Positions 42,784-54,074 are shown, counted from the stretch's first letter. The stretch is DNA of 64,000 nt from Fistulifera solaris (GCA_030295235.1 AP026131.1:744001-808000); one strand, 5' to 3'. Notes: generated by a model not told the origin, from the letters alone. Translations and numbers: made by a program.

Positions 42784-43624
42784 TATTCGACATGTAAGCA
42801 CGCTTTGAAGCTGATAGAGAATGACAAGAAAGTGAATAGTATTTTCTATATTTTACTACGTATTGTAGTAGCGAATGCATTTTTCATTCAACGCAACGCG
42901 AAGCGACGAATCATCATCATCACAAAAAAAAAGTAAAAAAGCCTCGATCATAAATCATGACTGCAAAATCCTGTCACGCGTCCGAGAGTTCACTCTTTAG
43001 GCCATACTCCGTAGTAAGTAGTAAGCATAGATTATTGTAGATGAAGCCAGTATGGAGGAAACGTTTAAAACGGCGTGATGATGATCTGATGCGCCAATTT
43101 CAACAAGACTTTGCCCAACATCACTTCTGCGTGCAATGATACAATAATCTACCTTGAATGGACTGTGAAACATGAAACAGTAAATCAATACAACGCTTCG
43201 AATGTCTACGCGTAGTTTACGTAGCCGCCATAGGAAATTTATCTCTGCAGGGGTACCCGGATATTGTGTTTTTCTCCGTCCTCCAATTCTTGGTTTTAAA
43301 GTGCCCAGATCCCAGATGTCATCGTTTCCTTGTCCACCGTATTGTATTCGTATCAGCAAGCAATAAGTGTCATCGAGTTGACAACAAAACGTTGATGGAA
43401 CGAATGATGCAACGCTTCGAGTGTCTACGTGTTTTCACGTAGCTCTCGTAGGGAAATTCTTATCGACAGAGGCAAACCAGGATTTTTTGTTCAAGCACGC
43501 ACACGCGCAACAAAAAAAATGAGGAATGAGGTATTGTGAGACGCAAGTAATTTACCTGGTATCTTTTGGGTGTCATCTCGAGGCTAACTTAACACTTCGT
43601 TTCATCCATTGCATCAATTAGTTT
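42784..43624. repeat. Divergent spacer with a duplicated about 80-bp block
   Basis: CAACGCTTCGA-TGTCTACG, followed by ACGTAG, AGGAAATT-TATC and CAGG/GACAGAGG words, occurs near 43190-43265 and again near 43400-43480. In the second copy CTACGTG-TTTTC-ACGTAG forms a small hairpin. A TACTCCGTA motif lies at about 43004 and TTACCTGGTA at about 43551. No convincing gene is seen. Confidence 0.55.
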
Positions 43625-45048
43625 ATGTTAACAATGAAACGCCTGCAAGTGTTGGCACTGGTTTGTTCTTCGTTGACTCTACGACGACAAACTGCCGCGT
43701 TCCTGCTCGAAACAAAACGATTCTTTCATCGTGATCGCGTGTGGCTCACTAGCCAGCGCGACGACGACGCCTTTATTCGTCGTCAGAAAGCGGCGGGTGC
43801 CAATACGAAAATTCAGTCGGCTGCGGAATATTTAGAGCTGCAAAAGAAAGTCTTCAATGAAATGTCCGATGCGTTCGCTTCTGGGAACACCCTCTCCGAC
43901 GACTTGCTGCCGGTCTACGAATATTTGACCGATCAAATCGCCCGTCGCTTTAATACTACTACACCCGTCCGCATCTTGGATGTGGCGTGTGGAACGGGTG
44001 CCTTGTTCCCATTCTTGGCGTGTCGATTCGATTCATTGGATCTGGTTGGCGTGGATGTGTCCCCCAAAATGGTGCAAGGAGCGCAACAATTTGCTCAGAA
44101 AGTCATGCAGGACTATCCGAAGACTCAGATCAATGTAGTGGAAGCCGACATTTTAATGTACGAGTCCCCAGATCGGTTTGATGGCATCGTTATGAACGCC
44201 TGTTTTGGGAACTTTTGGAATAGCCTGGATGTTTTAGAACGAGCTGCCCAGTTGTTAAAGCCACCAACTCCACAAACACCCGGAGGGCTTTTGTTTATTA
44301 CGCACCCACTCGGAGCTGAATTTGTGGCCCAACTGCATCAAGAAACTCCCGAAACAGTACCCCATTGTTTGCCGGATCAAGAACAGTTGATTCATATGAC
44401 ACGCTTTTTACCTTTGCAGTTGATCGACTTGCAAAAAGTGTTTCCTTAACAGGCGAGGCGCAACCTTTTTATTGTGGGACACTGGAACGTGTTCGTCACT
44501 GTTGTTTGCCGCAATTAATGCGCTTCCGGGGCCCTGTCGCGAGTGGGTACGGTAGAGGAGGGAAGAAATTGGGGTTTCCGACCGCCAACTTGGAACCTGC
44601 CTTGTTCCGAAAGGCGCTAGAAACAGTCCCGACAGGTGTCTACTTTGGATGGGCTGTGATCGAAGGACGCAATGCTTGTCACAAAGCCGTGGTGAATGTG
44701 GGATTTTCTCCGACGTTTGAAGGAGCTGAAAATGCAGAAAAGATTGTGGAAGCGCATTTGCTGTTGGAGGAATCTATCGACGACTTTTATGGTGAAACGA
44801 TGCGGTTGCAGCTGCATGGATTTTTGCGTCCAGAAATTAAGTTCGATTCATTTCCTGCATTAGTGGCACAGATCACCGCGGATGCGAAAGAAGCTAAGGA
44901 AGCTCTGGATTTACGTCCGTATTCGACGTTGAAAAGCGATACATTCTTAGAGATTAACAACCCAACATGGATAGGAAACATTGGAGGCGATGACCAAGCC
45001 AGCTGGGAGTTTCAAGACTCAAACGAAGCAATTGAGGAATTGTTTTAG
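43625..45048 (+). CDS. Plastid-targeted methyltransferase-riboflavin kinase fusion (apparent frameshift)
   Basis: The ATG at 43625 opens a signal peptide ending in QTAAFLLE, the plastid pattern. Residues 110-270 are a class-I SAM methyltransferase: ILDVACGTGALFPFLA (motif I), LVGVDVSPKMVQGAQ, VVEADILMYESPDRFDGIVMN. The frame stops just after an A5 run at 44433-44437. Adding one A reads LQKSVSLTGEAQPFYCG and continues into a full riboflavin kinase domain: MRFRGPVASGYGRGGKKLGFPTANL, TGVYFGWAVIEG, VVNVGFSPTF, EAHLLL, DFYGETMRLQLHGFLRPEIKF. The kinase phosphorylates riboflavin to FMN. The whole would be about 474 aa. The kinase frame lacks an ATG until immediately before its first conserved residue (44518), so two separate proteins remain possible but less likely. 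Confidence 0.75.
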
Positions 45049-45155
45049 AGTGATTCTTCGAGAGTTTCCTGCCATAATCACACTGATGACACACACAAAT
45101 AACTTATCGCTATGCTTTTAACCGATTTTATAGCCTATAAGGATCGTTGACGAAC

Positions 45156-47040
45156 CTATGCTGATTGCTGGTCGCGGACCTGACGATTTCTGGCAGCAAG
45201 AGCTTTTCCAGCAGCTGCACGTCGTTTTCTGGCTCCATCTTCGTCCAGTGCAGCCTCGGCTGCAATTTTGTAGAGCTCGTGGAATGTAACAGCCGAGTAG
45301 ACCGAACCAACTAAGTCGTTGATTGTTTTCCTGCCTTTCACAATTTCCATTCCATAATGAATTAATTCACAGGCGTCATCTCCGCAGATATGAACACCCA
45401 AGACTCGTCCCGTTTTGCGATCAAACACCAATTTCAAAAGACCATTCGGACTGAAAACACGTCCTCTCAAACATTCAGCATACAGTGCCATCCCCTCACT
45501 AGCATCGACGCCCAGTGCTTTAGCCTGTGTTGTACTGAGTCCGTAAAATGCGGCCTCGGGACTCGTCCAAACTCCTGTTGGAAAGGCAAAAGGATTTGAC
45601 GCCAAAGAAGCAGGGTCGAATGAATTTCCTGCTTGCCCCATTCCATTTTGTACACAAGTTGGATCGCTCACGTCGCATTGTGGACTATCTACTCCAAGGA
45701 TACGGCTCAATGCCGCTTGTGCTTGTGCAACACCCGTACTCGCCAGGAAGGGACGGCCCACAACATCACCCGCGGCATAAACATTGGGTTGGGTCGTCTG
45801 CAAACAATCATCGACCAAGACACCCTGACGAACCAAGTACCACGGTGAGTTGAAAGTGATATAGGATGAAACGCGTTGATGGTAAACTTACTCCGTAACG
45901 GTCTACATCAATACCCGCTCCTTGAAGATTGAGACCTGCCGTATTGGGCGTTCTTCCCACGGCAGCCAAGTAAATATCGCACGAGAGCTCGGTGGGAGTA
46001 CCCGTCGGCAATGCGCCTCCACCATTGGCTTCCAAATAAATTTTAATGGGTGCGCGAATGTTTTCGGATGCCTCGGGCGGAACACTGAAAGATTTGACCT
46101 GTGCGCCCTTTTGAATACGAATACCGGAACGCATCAAATCGGCGACGAGCATCGCCGAAACATCTTTATCGAGACCGACTTTCATCAATGCATTACGGGG
46201 AACCTGATCTCGAATAATCAATGTGACTTCTGCCCCCAAGTTGCGAAAGATTTTGGCAAATTCCATGGCGACAATACCGGACCCCGTGATGGCAATGGAT
46301 TTTGGAAGGAACTTGAGTGCATTAATCGAGTCTGAATCGAATATCCGTTTGCCATCAAACGGTATATTGAGAGGACGAAAAGGTTTGGATCCGGTCGCAA
46401 TAAGAATGTTTTTCGCTGGCACGACATCTACTTGGACGGAATCATCAAAGACACTGGTAGCATCCGGGTGTACAACGATACGATCGGTTTCACCGGAATC
46501 ACTGAACCGCGCAAATCCTTCCATAACTGTGACACCCGCTTGACTGAGTTGACGGCGCATATCATCGGCGTTAGAGTGCGCGAGATCCACACAAGAGTTA
46601 ATGATTTCATTCCAAACCGAGTCTTCACGTAGCCCCATGCCCCGCAGGGTCGAAACCTTGATTCGTTTCCCCGTATCACGAAGAGCTTTGGAGAAGAGAC
46701 CGGAGGGTGCTCCCAACGATAAATCTTCTCCGGTGCCTTCATTCATCAACATGGCCGATGCACGTGGTGCATCAATCAGAATGACTTTCTTCTTGTTTCC
46801 GTTTTTGCCTTGTGCCGCCAAGAGAGCCGCCTGCACACCCACAATGCCTCCACCGATGACCGCTAGATCATAATTGTCATCGACAGTAGCCTTGATGTAT
46901 CGCTGGAGTTGAGCTGAGTCGGTGCGGGCGAGGAAGGCATCAGAATTAGTTAGGAGTGAGAAAGTGACAAGTAGTACACAGACGGTGAGTTGCCTCGTCC
47001 GACGGCCAACAAGTGTGAAATCTAAAATCATGTGAAACAT
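45156..47040 (-). CDS. Plastid-targeted pyridine nucleotide transhydrogenase-like flavoprotein lacking the redox Cys pair
   Basis: The ATG is at 47040 (the frame before it opens with GTG). An intron at 45825-45891 joins DRYG to GVLVDD, giving about 606 aa. The signal peptide ends in SDAFLART. Rossmann motifs are present for FAD (LAVIGGGIVGVQAALLA) and NAD(P) (IAITGSGIVAMEFAKIFRNLGAEVTL). ATGSKPFRP, IFDSDSINAL and VYAAGDVVGRPFLAS are as in soluble transhydrogenase (SthA). The dimerisation domain (GVWTSPEAAFYGLST, GRVLGVHICGDDACELIHYG) follows. Where disulfide reductases carry CxxxxC the protein reads SLGAPSGLFSKAL, and the C-terminal HPT motif is replaced by TFHE. It should exchange hydride between NADH and NADPH or use another acceptor. 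The frame is intact. Confidence 0.82.
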
Positions 47041-47742
47041 TGAATGACAGATTTGAATTCTTCGAAAATACACTGCTTAAATGTTCATTTGCAGGTTGAG
47101 GAAGGAGGATTTTCTTTGATCGAATCTTCTTATTGTTGTTGTGCTGGCTTTTTATCTCGATCGTCGTTTTGCGCGAAATGTTGTCAGATGGGGGCTGACG
47201 CGAACCGTGAATCAAAGATATACCTTTGTTTCCGGGACTGATGACATCTTCCGATGACACTCTACCAGGGTATCCGGATCCATAGACAGTGACGTCCTGA
47301 TCAAAGAGGTGAACTTTCAAGATTCACCCCAACAATAGCATTAACATCAGCAACACATTGATGAAAACAAAGTACTCGTTGAATGGCTTGCGAAAATAGT
47401 GTTGACGATGTACCCCTATTACTCCGTATTCAATTTCATTCGTAAATGCAGACCACAATTCACGGGACTGGGGTTCGCATTGAGTCACGTCATGGTTGAA
47501 CCTACACTAAAACAGATACTATGACCTTGAAGCCTTATCCTTAGCCAACAATGAAAATCTGTCTGACGACAGACACACCAACGAGGAACCGTCCGTTCGT
47601 TCGCACAACACTCTTGGTTCGCACCATGACAACGATGAAAAGATGATGATAACCAGCTAGTTTTTCATTAAAATCCTAGTCGTCGCAACTTATTTTTGAA
47701 CCATTACTCCACATAATAGATACCAACATACGCCCTATCATT
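47041..47742. other. Divergent spacer
   Basis: The 702 nt lie between the flavoprotein gene and uL4. A TACTCCGTA 9-mer is at about 47419. Small ORFs near 47044-47320 overlap antisense and are not convincing. I see no tRNA or other RNA gene. Confidence 0.4.
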
Positions 47743-48764
47743 ATGTTCCAAACAAGTCGGAGTCTTGTGCAAAAAACCGCTCTGTTTTTCGCCAAACGCC
47801 GACCGACCTTGCTGCGAACTTTGCAATCCACATTCTCAAGCCAACCACAGCGTTTGCCTCCCAACTTAACGTTTGATCCGCGGTCTTCGTTTATCGCGCC
47901 TCAGAAGGATGTGCGCTTTGTGACAGAAAGCGACTTGAATGAAGCAGAAGAATATGACGCCGAAGAGGAAGAGGAACTGGTAGTCGTCCCCGAAAAGGTC
48001 GTGTACGCCGTGCCCTTGCCGGAACGATTGCATGTCAAGTACACACACTCTTCCCTGTCGCACTCGATGACGATGACGAAGAAAGGGAAGACGTGACTCA
48101 AGTAGGATCCATTTGGTTAAATGAAACGGTCTTTGGATGTGACCCCATTCGGGTGGATTTGTTGAAGCGCGCGGTCGATTATTATCGCGCCAAAAAGAGA
48201 GGTCGTCGAAAGGCTGTCACCAAGACGATTGGTGAAGTTTCTGGAAGTGGACGAAAATTACGGCGACAGAAAGGCACCGGTCAGGCACGAGTGGGACATT
48301 CGCGGCCGCCCCATTTTCGGGGAGGAGCCAAAGCGCACGGCCCTAAGAATGTGACCGATTATGGCAATACCAAATTGAACAAGAAAGTGCGCCGACTTGC
48401 ATTGATGAATGCACTTTCGCAAAAACTGAAGGAAGGAAATCTGTTGCTCATTAATCAGTTCTACGACTTGCCATCGCATAAGACGAGTCAGTTGGTGCGA
48501 TTGCTGGCTCCGTGGAACATTGGAGCGAAACAAGATGGTACTTCCGCTTTCATTCTGGACCATTATTACCCAGAAAATGAGGAGCACGAAGCGACACCGT
48601 ACAATGGGGTTCCCTTGAACCTATTTCTCGCGTCTTCGAACGTGCCAAACGTTAAAGTCGGCAATGAACATTCGATCAACGTCTATGACATCTTGAAGCA
48701 TGAAAAGTTAGTGCTCACGCTTGCTGTATTGCAGCAACTCGAACAAAGACTCAGCAAATTATAA
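47743..48764 (+). CDS. MRPL4: Mitochondrial ribosomal protein uL4 (apparent frameshift)
   Basis: The ATG at 47743 gives an Arg/Ser-rich presequence (FQTSRSLVQKTALFFAKRRPTL). The N-terminal frame runs to about 48048. An AC repeat at 48041-48048 then shifts the frame; removing one AC (or adding one base) reads LFPVALDDDDEEREDVTQVGSIWLNETVFG. The rest is a clear bacterial-type L4: RVDLLKRAVDYYRAKKRGRRKAVTKT, EVSGSGRKLRRQKGTGQARVGH with the tunnel-lining loop, PPHFRGGAKAHGPK and KLNKKVRRLALMNALSQK. The full length is about 339 aa. The presequence has no plastid junction and points to mitochondria. The acidic insert before the domain is lineage-specific. Confidence 0.88.
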
Positions 48765-49119
48765 TTGTGTCAATTCGCATCGACTCTTTATAGGCTAAAG
48801 CTTTTATAAGATGTACTCATGAAGATAATATTCAAACTTACGCTAGTAGCATTTAATCTCGTGTTGAAAAGTCTATCAAAAACAATGTGGCGCGGAAACG
48901 CTACAACAAAAGAGAAAGTGAGAGACGATATTGAAAAACATGGATCAAAAACGACTTCTGTGCGAACAGCCTGTCAACCTTGCCTTCTGTCGAATGTCAA
49001 AACAAATCTGCATGGTGCATGGATGTGCCTAAATAAAACAATGGGACAAAGGTGTGAATCACGAAACCACAAAACAAGGATAGGATTCAGCAAATCGTAT
49101 TTGCAACCGTGCTTTCGAG
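48765..49119. other. Convergent spacer
   Basis: The 355 nt lie between the 3' ends of uL4 and the proline-rich coiled-coil gene. An ORF from 48819 overlaps the latter antisense and is not convincing. No repeat or RNA gene is seen. Confidence 0.4.
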
Positions 49120-51519
49120 CTAACTGGGAGACAATACCCAACTTGAACCTTCCTGTCTCTGCTGTTTGTTCTCATGCAATTCCTTGCGAAGGCTCATGAG
49201 CTCCGCCAAATAGCCCGCCAACATGTCATCAAGGACTTGTTTACGCCCTTCCAACGTCCGTATTTTTGTTCGCAAATCAGGGCATTGCTGATTGGAGAGC
49301 AGTAGTACTTCTTCGTCAATGTCTCGAATCGATTGATCAATCTGCTCATTCTCAACCAGTTGCTTTCGTAACAATCGTTGTTGCTTTGAAATAACATTCT
49401 TGTGGTGGGCTATTGCTCTGCTTCGTAACGCATCTTCTTTTCGTTTCTTCAAAAGAGCGCGAGTACTTGCTTTCGACTCTTTCGAAGACCCAAGACTCGA
49501 AGTCACTTCCAAACTGACACCATCATTCGGCTCCTCCATGGTCTTATCGACGGTGTCTCGAAGTAAACTCGTGAGCCCCGCTTTGTCCAACCGCTGCAAT
49601 TTCGTACCAGACTCAAAATTATTTAGCTTGGAAAGTGTCAAGTTCTGCAATTCGGTAATCCGTTGCAAGAGCGATGGCTCGTCGCAAAGAAGGGGGAGAT
49701 TTTCTTCTGCAGGTTCCAATGGTGGATCATCGGGTCGAAGTCGGACATCGTCGCTGCTATCGTCATCCATCGACATGTCGCTCGAATGCTTTTCGCCGGT
49801 TTCGACGGCGGGATCGTCTTCCAGAACCGTGTCCACAAACCGAACTTTACCAGGAGGTCCCGACGAAGTAATCCGTTCGAAGAGAAGGCAATGAAGCCCG
49901 CCTTTCAGTAGCGCATTGATTGGCTCAAGGTTTTGTCCTGATTTGGCCTTGGCCTCTTGTAGCGCTTTCTTTTTCGCAGCGAGTGTCATTTGCAGCTTAG
50001 CTAATCGAAGTTTGGCTTTTGCCTCCTCTAATGCTTTAGACACCGACTTTTTAGGAACGGAAGCTGGCGCGATTGTTTCTTGGATATTGTTGTCAACGGC
50101 AAACTCAACAGTGTGCGACAATACGGCAGAGCTAGTGGTGACAGAGTCGATAGGTAAAGATGCCTTAGGCCGCTGAGTGCTATCAGACGACACCACGGAA
50201 TCAGTTGCTAAAAACTGGTTCGGTAAGGATGGTTTCGGCCAATGAACGGCAAGTGGTGGATGCTTCGTAGTAACGGAAGACCAGGTAGCTTCTGCTTGCG
50301 TATTCGCGTTGGGTTGCTTTGTGACTTTTATAGTATTCTCTTTGGATCGCGACATCAGAATCTCTTGAGCGCGACGCGTCAGCCTGGCTCTCTTTTCGGC
50401 AACCTCCAGGTTCGGTAAAGCATAATTTCCTCTCCGTTCGACTTCCCGTATCTTTTCACAAGATATTTCCAGATCTCGAAACCAGCTCTCGTCAGGGACG
50501 GCTTTCGAACGAGCACTGTCAAATCGCTGAACTAAATATTCCAATACGACCATTTCCTGATCCAGTTCATCGTCAACAGGATCGGAGAACTGACCACTCG
50601 GCGGTGACGAAGTACTGCCCGCTTCACTGGCGGTTTCCGGAAGGATGGCTTCTTCGGCGGTCACTTCCGTGGCATCTTTACGATTGTTGCGCTCCTGCTG
50701 TCGCTTGCGCTTTCTCCGATTTCGAGCCGTTCTCGTGCCTTCCTGCTGCTCTTGCAGTAAAGACGCACTTGCGTTCCCCGTTTGTACCTGCAATGGTGCT
50801 GACGGAGCGTTCGCGATGGCACGTTCCGAAGGTGTGACTGTCTTGTGCGACGGTGGCGGTGGCGGAGGTATTTGCGAAACAGAAGGAGGTTGCGGGAGAT
50901 GCTGTTGCACAAAATTGGAAGAGTTGTAAGAGTGACTCGATGATTGTGTAGATATTCCGGGGTAAGACGCGCTGTGATGACCAGCTCCCATTGCTCCAGG
51001 AAACGGCGGAACTCCCTTGGTATAATCTCGTGGCAATGCTGCCGGTTCTGACGACCAATGAGATACAGGAACTCCCGAATGAAACGAGTTCATTAGTGTT
51101 GGAGGCTTGGGAGGCGGGGGAGGGGGAGGAAGGTTGGTAAAGTCTCGGATATTTCCAGAAGGATAAGCAGGAGCAAAAGTCGGCGGTGGCCATGGAGATG
51201 GTGCATTATTCATAGCAGCCCAGGAATTCTGCTGTGAATTGGGCAAAGCTGCGGATACAGAGTTCGTCGTCGGTACTCCCCATCCGGTGCTACGTTGGTA
51301 TTGTTGCATGCTGTTGTGATGTGCCGGTGGTGGAGGAGGAGGCGGTGGTGGTGCATTAAACTGCGCGTTTTCCATCGGTGGGCGAATGGGAGGCCTCGCA
51401 CTGACAGACATGCCGGGTGGCGGTGGTGGCGGATGCGGAAAAGATATCGGCGGATTGTTATTGCCGGGCGCTCCCCAAGGTTGCTGCTGCGGCATTCCCG
51501 AGTTTTGCGTCCCACTCAT
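49120..51519 (-). CDS. Proline-rich, coiled-coil nuclear-type protein, function unknown
   Basis: This is an intact 799-aa protein from the ATG at 51519. The first 230 residues are low-complexity with four polyproline runs (PPPPPPG, PPPPPPPPPA, PPPPPPPKPP, PPPPPP), Gln/Asn/Ser-rich linkers and tryptophans. A basic stretch (RTARNRRKRKRQQERNNRK) could be a nuclear localisation signal. The middle has Lys/Ala helices (KALEEAKAKLRLAKLQMTLAAKKKALQEAKAK). The C-terminal 100 residues form a coiled coil (LLRKQLVENEQIDQSIRDIDEEVLLL, LEGRKQVLDDMLAGYLAELMSLRKEL). Polyproline runs suit SH3, WW or profilin partners. Overall composition recalls RNA-processing scaffolds. I see no folded catalytic domain. Confidence 0.75.
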   Translation of the reverse strand: MSGTQNSGMPQQQPWGAPGNNNPPISFPHPPPPPPGMSVSARPPIRPPMENAQFNAPPPPPPPPPAHHNSMQQYQRSTGWGVPTTNSVSAALPNSQQNSWAAMNNAPSPWPPPTFAPAYPSGNIRDFTNLPPPPPPPKPPTLMNSFHSGVPVSHWSSEPAALPRDYTKGVPPFPGAMGAGHHSASYPGISTQSSSHSYNSSNFVQQHLPQPPSVSQIPPPPPPSHKTVTPSERAIANAPSAPLQVQTGNASASLLQEQQEGTRTARNRRKRKRQQERNNRKDATEVTAEEAILPETASEAGSTSSPPSGQFSDPVDDELDQEMVVLEYLVQRFDSARSKAVPDESWFRDLEISCEKIREVERRGNYALPNLEVAEKRARLTRRAQEILMSRSKENTIKVTKQPNANTQAEATWSSVTTKHPPLAVHWPKPSLPNQFLATDSVVSSDSTQRPKASLPIDSVTTSSAVLSHTVEFAVDNNIQETIAPASVPKKSVSKALEEAKAKLRLAKLQMTLAAKKKALQEAKAKSGQNLEPINALLKGGLHCLLFERITSSGPPGKVRFVDTVLEDDPAVETGEKHSSDMSMDDDSSDDVRLRPDDPPLEPAEENLPLLCDEPSLLQRITELQNLTLSKLNNFESGTKLQRLDKAGLTSLLRDTVDKTMEEPNDGVSLEVTSSLGSSKESKASTRALLKKRKEDALRSRAIAHHKNVISKQQRLLRKQLVENEQIDQSIRDIDEEVLLLSNQQCPDLRTKIRTLEGRKQVLDDMLAGYLAELMSLRKELHENKQQRQEGSSWVLSPS

Positions 51520-52897
51520 GCTGCAGCTTTACACCGTTTTTTCCTAGCGGCCCGCCCTAATTCACTGTCTTGATATAAACTAGTTTCTTCTCTTGTTCAT
51601 CTAAAATCTTTCGGTAGGCTTCACGACATTAATGTTATTGTCGTGGATTGTTAATTGCAAGTTCGTTTTTGTTGCGAGTGTTGCAAAAGAATGCGCGGCG
51701 TCGGAAATATTATTTTTTTGCGAAACACGAGACAGAAGACAGAAGGACGATTCATGACTGGAATGCAGTCGTGTTGAAAACCGAACAATAAAAGCAATAA
51801 CTTCTTGGGTATAATAGTCTTGCTGGTGCTGGTCACTGGCCAAAGGAAAACAATGAGGGGATAGGAAGTGAAAAGGAGGAACTACAGTACTTCCCACTCC
51901 CCTTGACAAATATTATCATCAATGTACATTCTTACCGCGAACCTCAACAAGGCAAAAGAGAAGGAAGCGCACAGTTAGGCTAACTATCTCTCTCGAGATT
52001 CTCTCTCTCTAGGTTGGCCATTCGCCATTCGCCATTCGCCATTCGCGATTACTCCGTAGCTTTAAGTGCAAAAAGGAAAAAGTACGAATCTCTAGACTCC
52101 AATGTCCAATGATATATTATGACGACGACAGACACACGTCATCCTTCATTTTTCACGCTTGCCTTCAAGCTTTTCTTTTGTGTTCTCTGTCCGGCGTTTC
52201 TCTGGCTTCTTCGGACTTTGGACAGATTGGGGACATCAAGTTCGTCGGCATTTCGGAAAAAAGTTACGGAGTAAAACGTGAGCACTGAGCACCACGTTCG
52301 CGTTGTCGCCGACAATCGACAATTGACAAGTTCAACTTTCTCTAGTCTTTAAAGTCTATAGTCTCTAGATTCTAAAGAAAAGAGAAAAATCAGCCAAGTT
52401 GAAGCTCCATTCCCTGCTCCATTAATTCGGGTAAGCTCATTCGTAACTCGTACTCACAACGGAGAATGCTAAAAAGGCTGAAAGATAAATGATAAATACT
52501 GGTAAATGCTCTCTAGAGTGCTATGGGCTACGGTGTACTACGAATCTGATCGTAGTTTACCTTGGTAGAATCAGGTATCAGGTAAGGGGTAAGGTTTATC
52601 AGCTATCAGCTCTCTTGACTCTTGATGCTAAAGATGCTAGATGCACTATAAAGACTAAAGACTAAAGAGTCCCTCTCTAAGGATCTAAAAGAGGTTTGAA
52701 GTTTGAAATTTGAAATAATAAGGAATTAGGTGTAGGGACTATGAGCTATGTACTCTAACTAACAGCGTCAACCGCCAACCGCCTACTGAATACTACGGAG
52801 TATTCGTCAACTACGTTCTGTCTCCGAGAATTATTTGACCGCCGTTATCAAAGCAAAACACAGCGAAAATGTCGGCCGAACCCCAAACCCCGAACAG
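51520..52897. other. Long divergent spacer rich in short simple repeats
   Basis: The 1.38 kb lie between the proline-rich gene and the heat-shock factor gene. It holds a TTCATGACTG...CAGTCGTG hairpin (51751-51773) shared with the 15 kb region, CT-rich runs near 51982-52010, a GCCATTC minisatellite (52016-52044), several TACTCCGTA copies (52040, 52262, 52785), and short near-duplicated words such as GACTAAAGACTAAAGAG, GATAAATGATAAAT, ATCAGGTATCAGGTAAGG and TTTGAAGTTTGAAATTTGAAAT. No gene is seen. The density of simple repeats is the highest in the window outside the satellite. Confidence 0.5.
52016..52048. repeat. GCCATTC 7-bp minisatellite, four copies
   Basis: GCCATTC repeats three to four times in tandem, with a last degenerate GCGATTA, running directly into an ACTCCGTA motif. 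It is a local slippage product. Confidence 0.8.
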
Positions 52898-53844
52898 ATG
52901 AAGAATGAGAAAGAAATAATGATGATGATGCATGAACACAAATTCGGGAGCGAGCAATTCGAACAGACAAACATGCCAGCCGATACAACGACAAGCACAA
53001 TCTATCGAGACTTTCTCTGCAAGGACATCCTTCAAGTCAAGAGTGAAATCAAGATAGCCGACGGACACCGAAGAGGACCCCGTGGAGGAGTCACGGAGCC
53101 ATTCCCCCTCTAAGCTCTATGCTTTGCTTGAAGATTCACATTCCAAAGGAATGAGTCACATCATTTCGTGGCAAGTTCATGGGCGCTCTTTCACGATCCA
53201 CGATCTCGATATGTTTGCACGCGAGTTACTTCCGATTTACTTTCGTCAAAAAATGTCGTCCTTTAAGAGGCAGATGAACTTGTACGGTTTTCGTCGGGGA
53301 CTTGCTGGAACAGACTATGGATCGTACTATCATGAACTTTTTTCTTCGCGGAAGGCCTGATTTAGCCTCAATCATGCGCCGTACTGGTGTGGGCGGTTCT
53401 GAAGGTTGGCGTCTCTACCAAGGCGAAGAAGATCCCAACTTCTACGCTTATCCTTTTTGTCCGGATCTTTCGTCTTGTGGACGTAATGTGGTCTCAGATA
53501 CCTCAGATGCCTCTGATCAATGTTTCAGCGACTCTAGTGACGATCGCGCTGCCGGCCAACAGCAGGACCTTCGTGTACAACTAAAATCTATTGAGCCACT
53601 ATCGACCGAATCGCTGAATGTACCGTGTAGCATAATTTTGCGCAAGCGCTTCGATTTCCTTGGCCCCAAGGTTGCTTGCCAGACTATCTCCCTTGCAACG
53701 GAAATAAACACAGCATTTTCTTTTGATGACGACTTCGCCTCAGACATCTCGGAAGCAATGGGAGAGACAGAAGACTTCGACCTGTATGCAATCGAAAGCC
53801 TGCTGGCTTGCGAATTGCTTTCGTTTAACAAAAATTTTCTTTGA
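52898..53844 (+). CDS. Heat-shock factor (HSF-type) DNA-binding protein, two apparent frameshifts
   Basis: The first in-frame ATG is 52898 (MKNEKEIMMMMHEHK). The DNA-binding domain then spans EPFP-SKLYALLEDSHSKGMSHIISWQVHGRSFTIHDLDMFARELLPIYFRQKMSSFKRQMNLYGFRR and, after a shift, DYGSYYHELFLRGRPDLASIMRRT, which is the complete HSF winged helix. Frame changes fall in a C5 run (53104-53108, one base too many) and a T6 run (53338-53343, one too many). The total is about 314 aa. The C-terminal half is acidic and Ser/Asp-rich, with FDDDFASDISEAMGETEDFDLYAIE as a possible activation region. There is no obvious HR-A/B coiled coil. Diatoms have many divergent HSFs; this one should bind nGAAn-type elements as a nuclear transcription factor. 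Confidence 0.87.
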
Positions 53845-54074
53845 TGTTTTCCTTAACCCATAATAAGACAAATTTTCTGGTTTTACTGACAGCCCAGTGC
53901 AGCCACCAAGTTGAATCTACGTTGAACGCTCGCCTTGCTGCAAGAAAGAATGGTCTGGTCTCTTGTGGTCACCATAAACTTATGACCGTAATGTCAAAAC
54001 CTATTTGCTGTTATTGGTCTTCTTCTGTCGTCTTCAGGTTGCCTCCCGAGTTTCGCGTCCACTCTGTCGGGAGA

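Noticed and set aside
52869-52901. ATG at 52869 as start of the heat-shock factor
   Set aside because: It is out of frame and meets a stop after ten codons; the ATG at 52898 is in frame with the DNA-binding domain.
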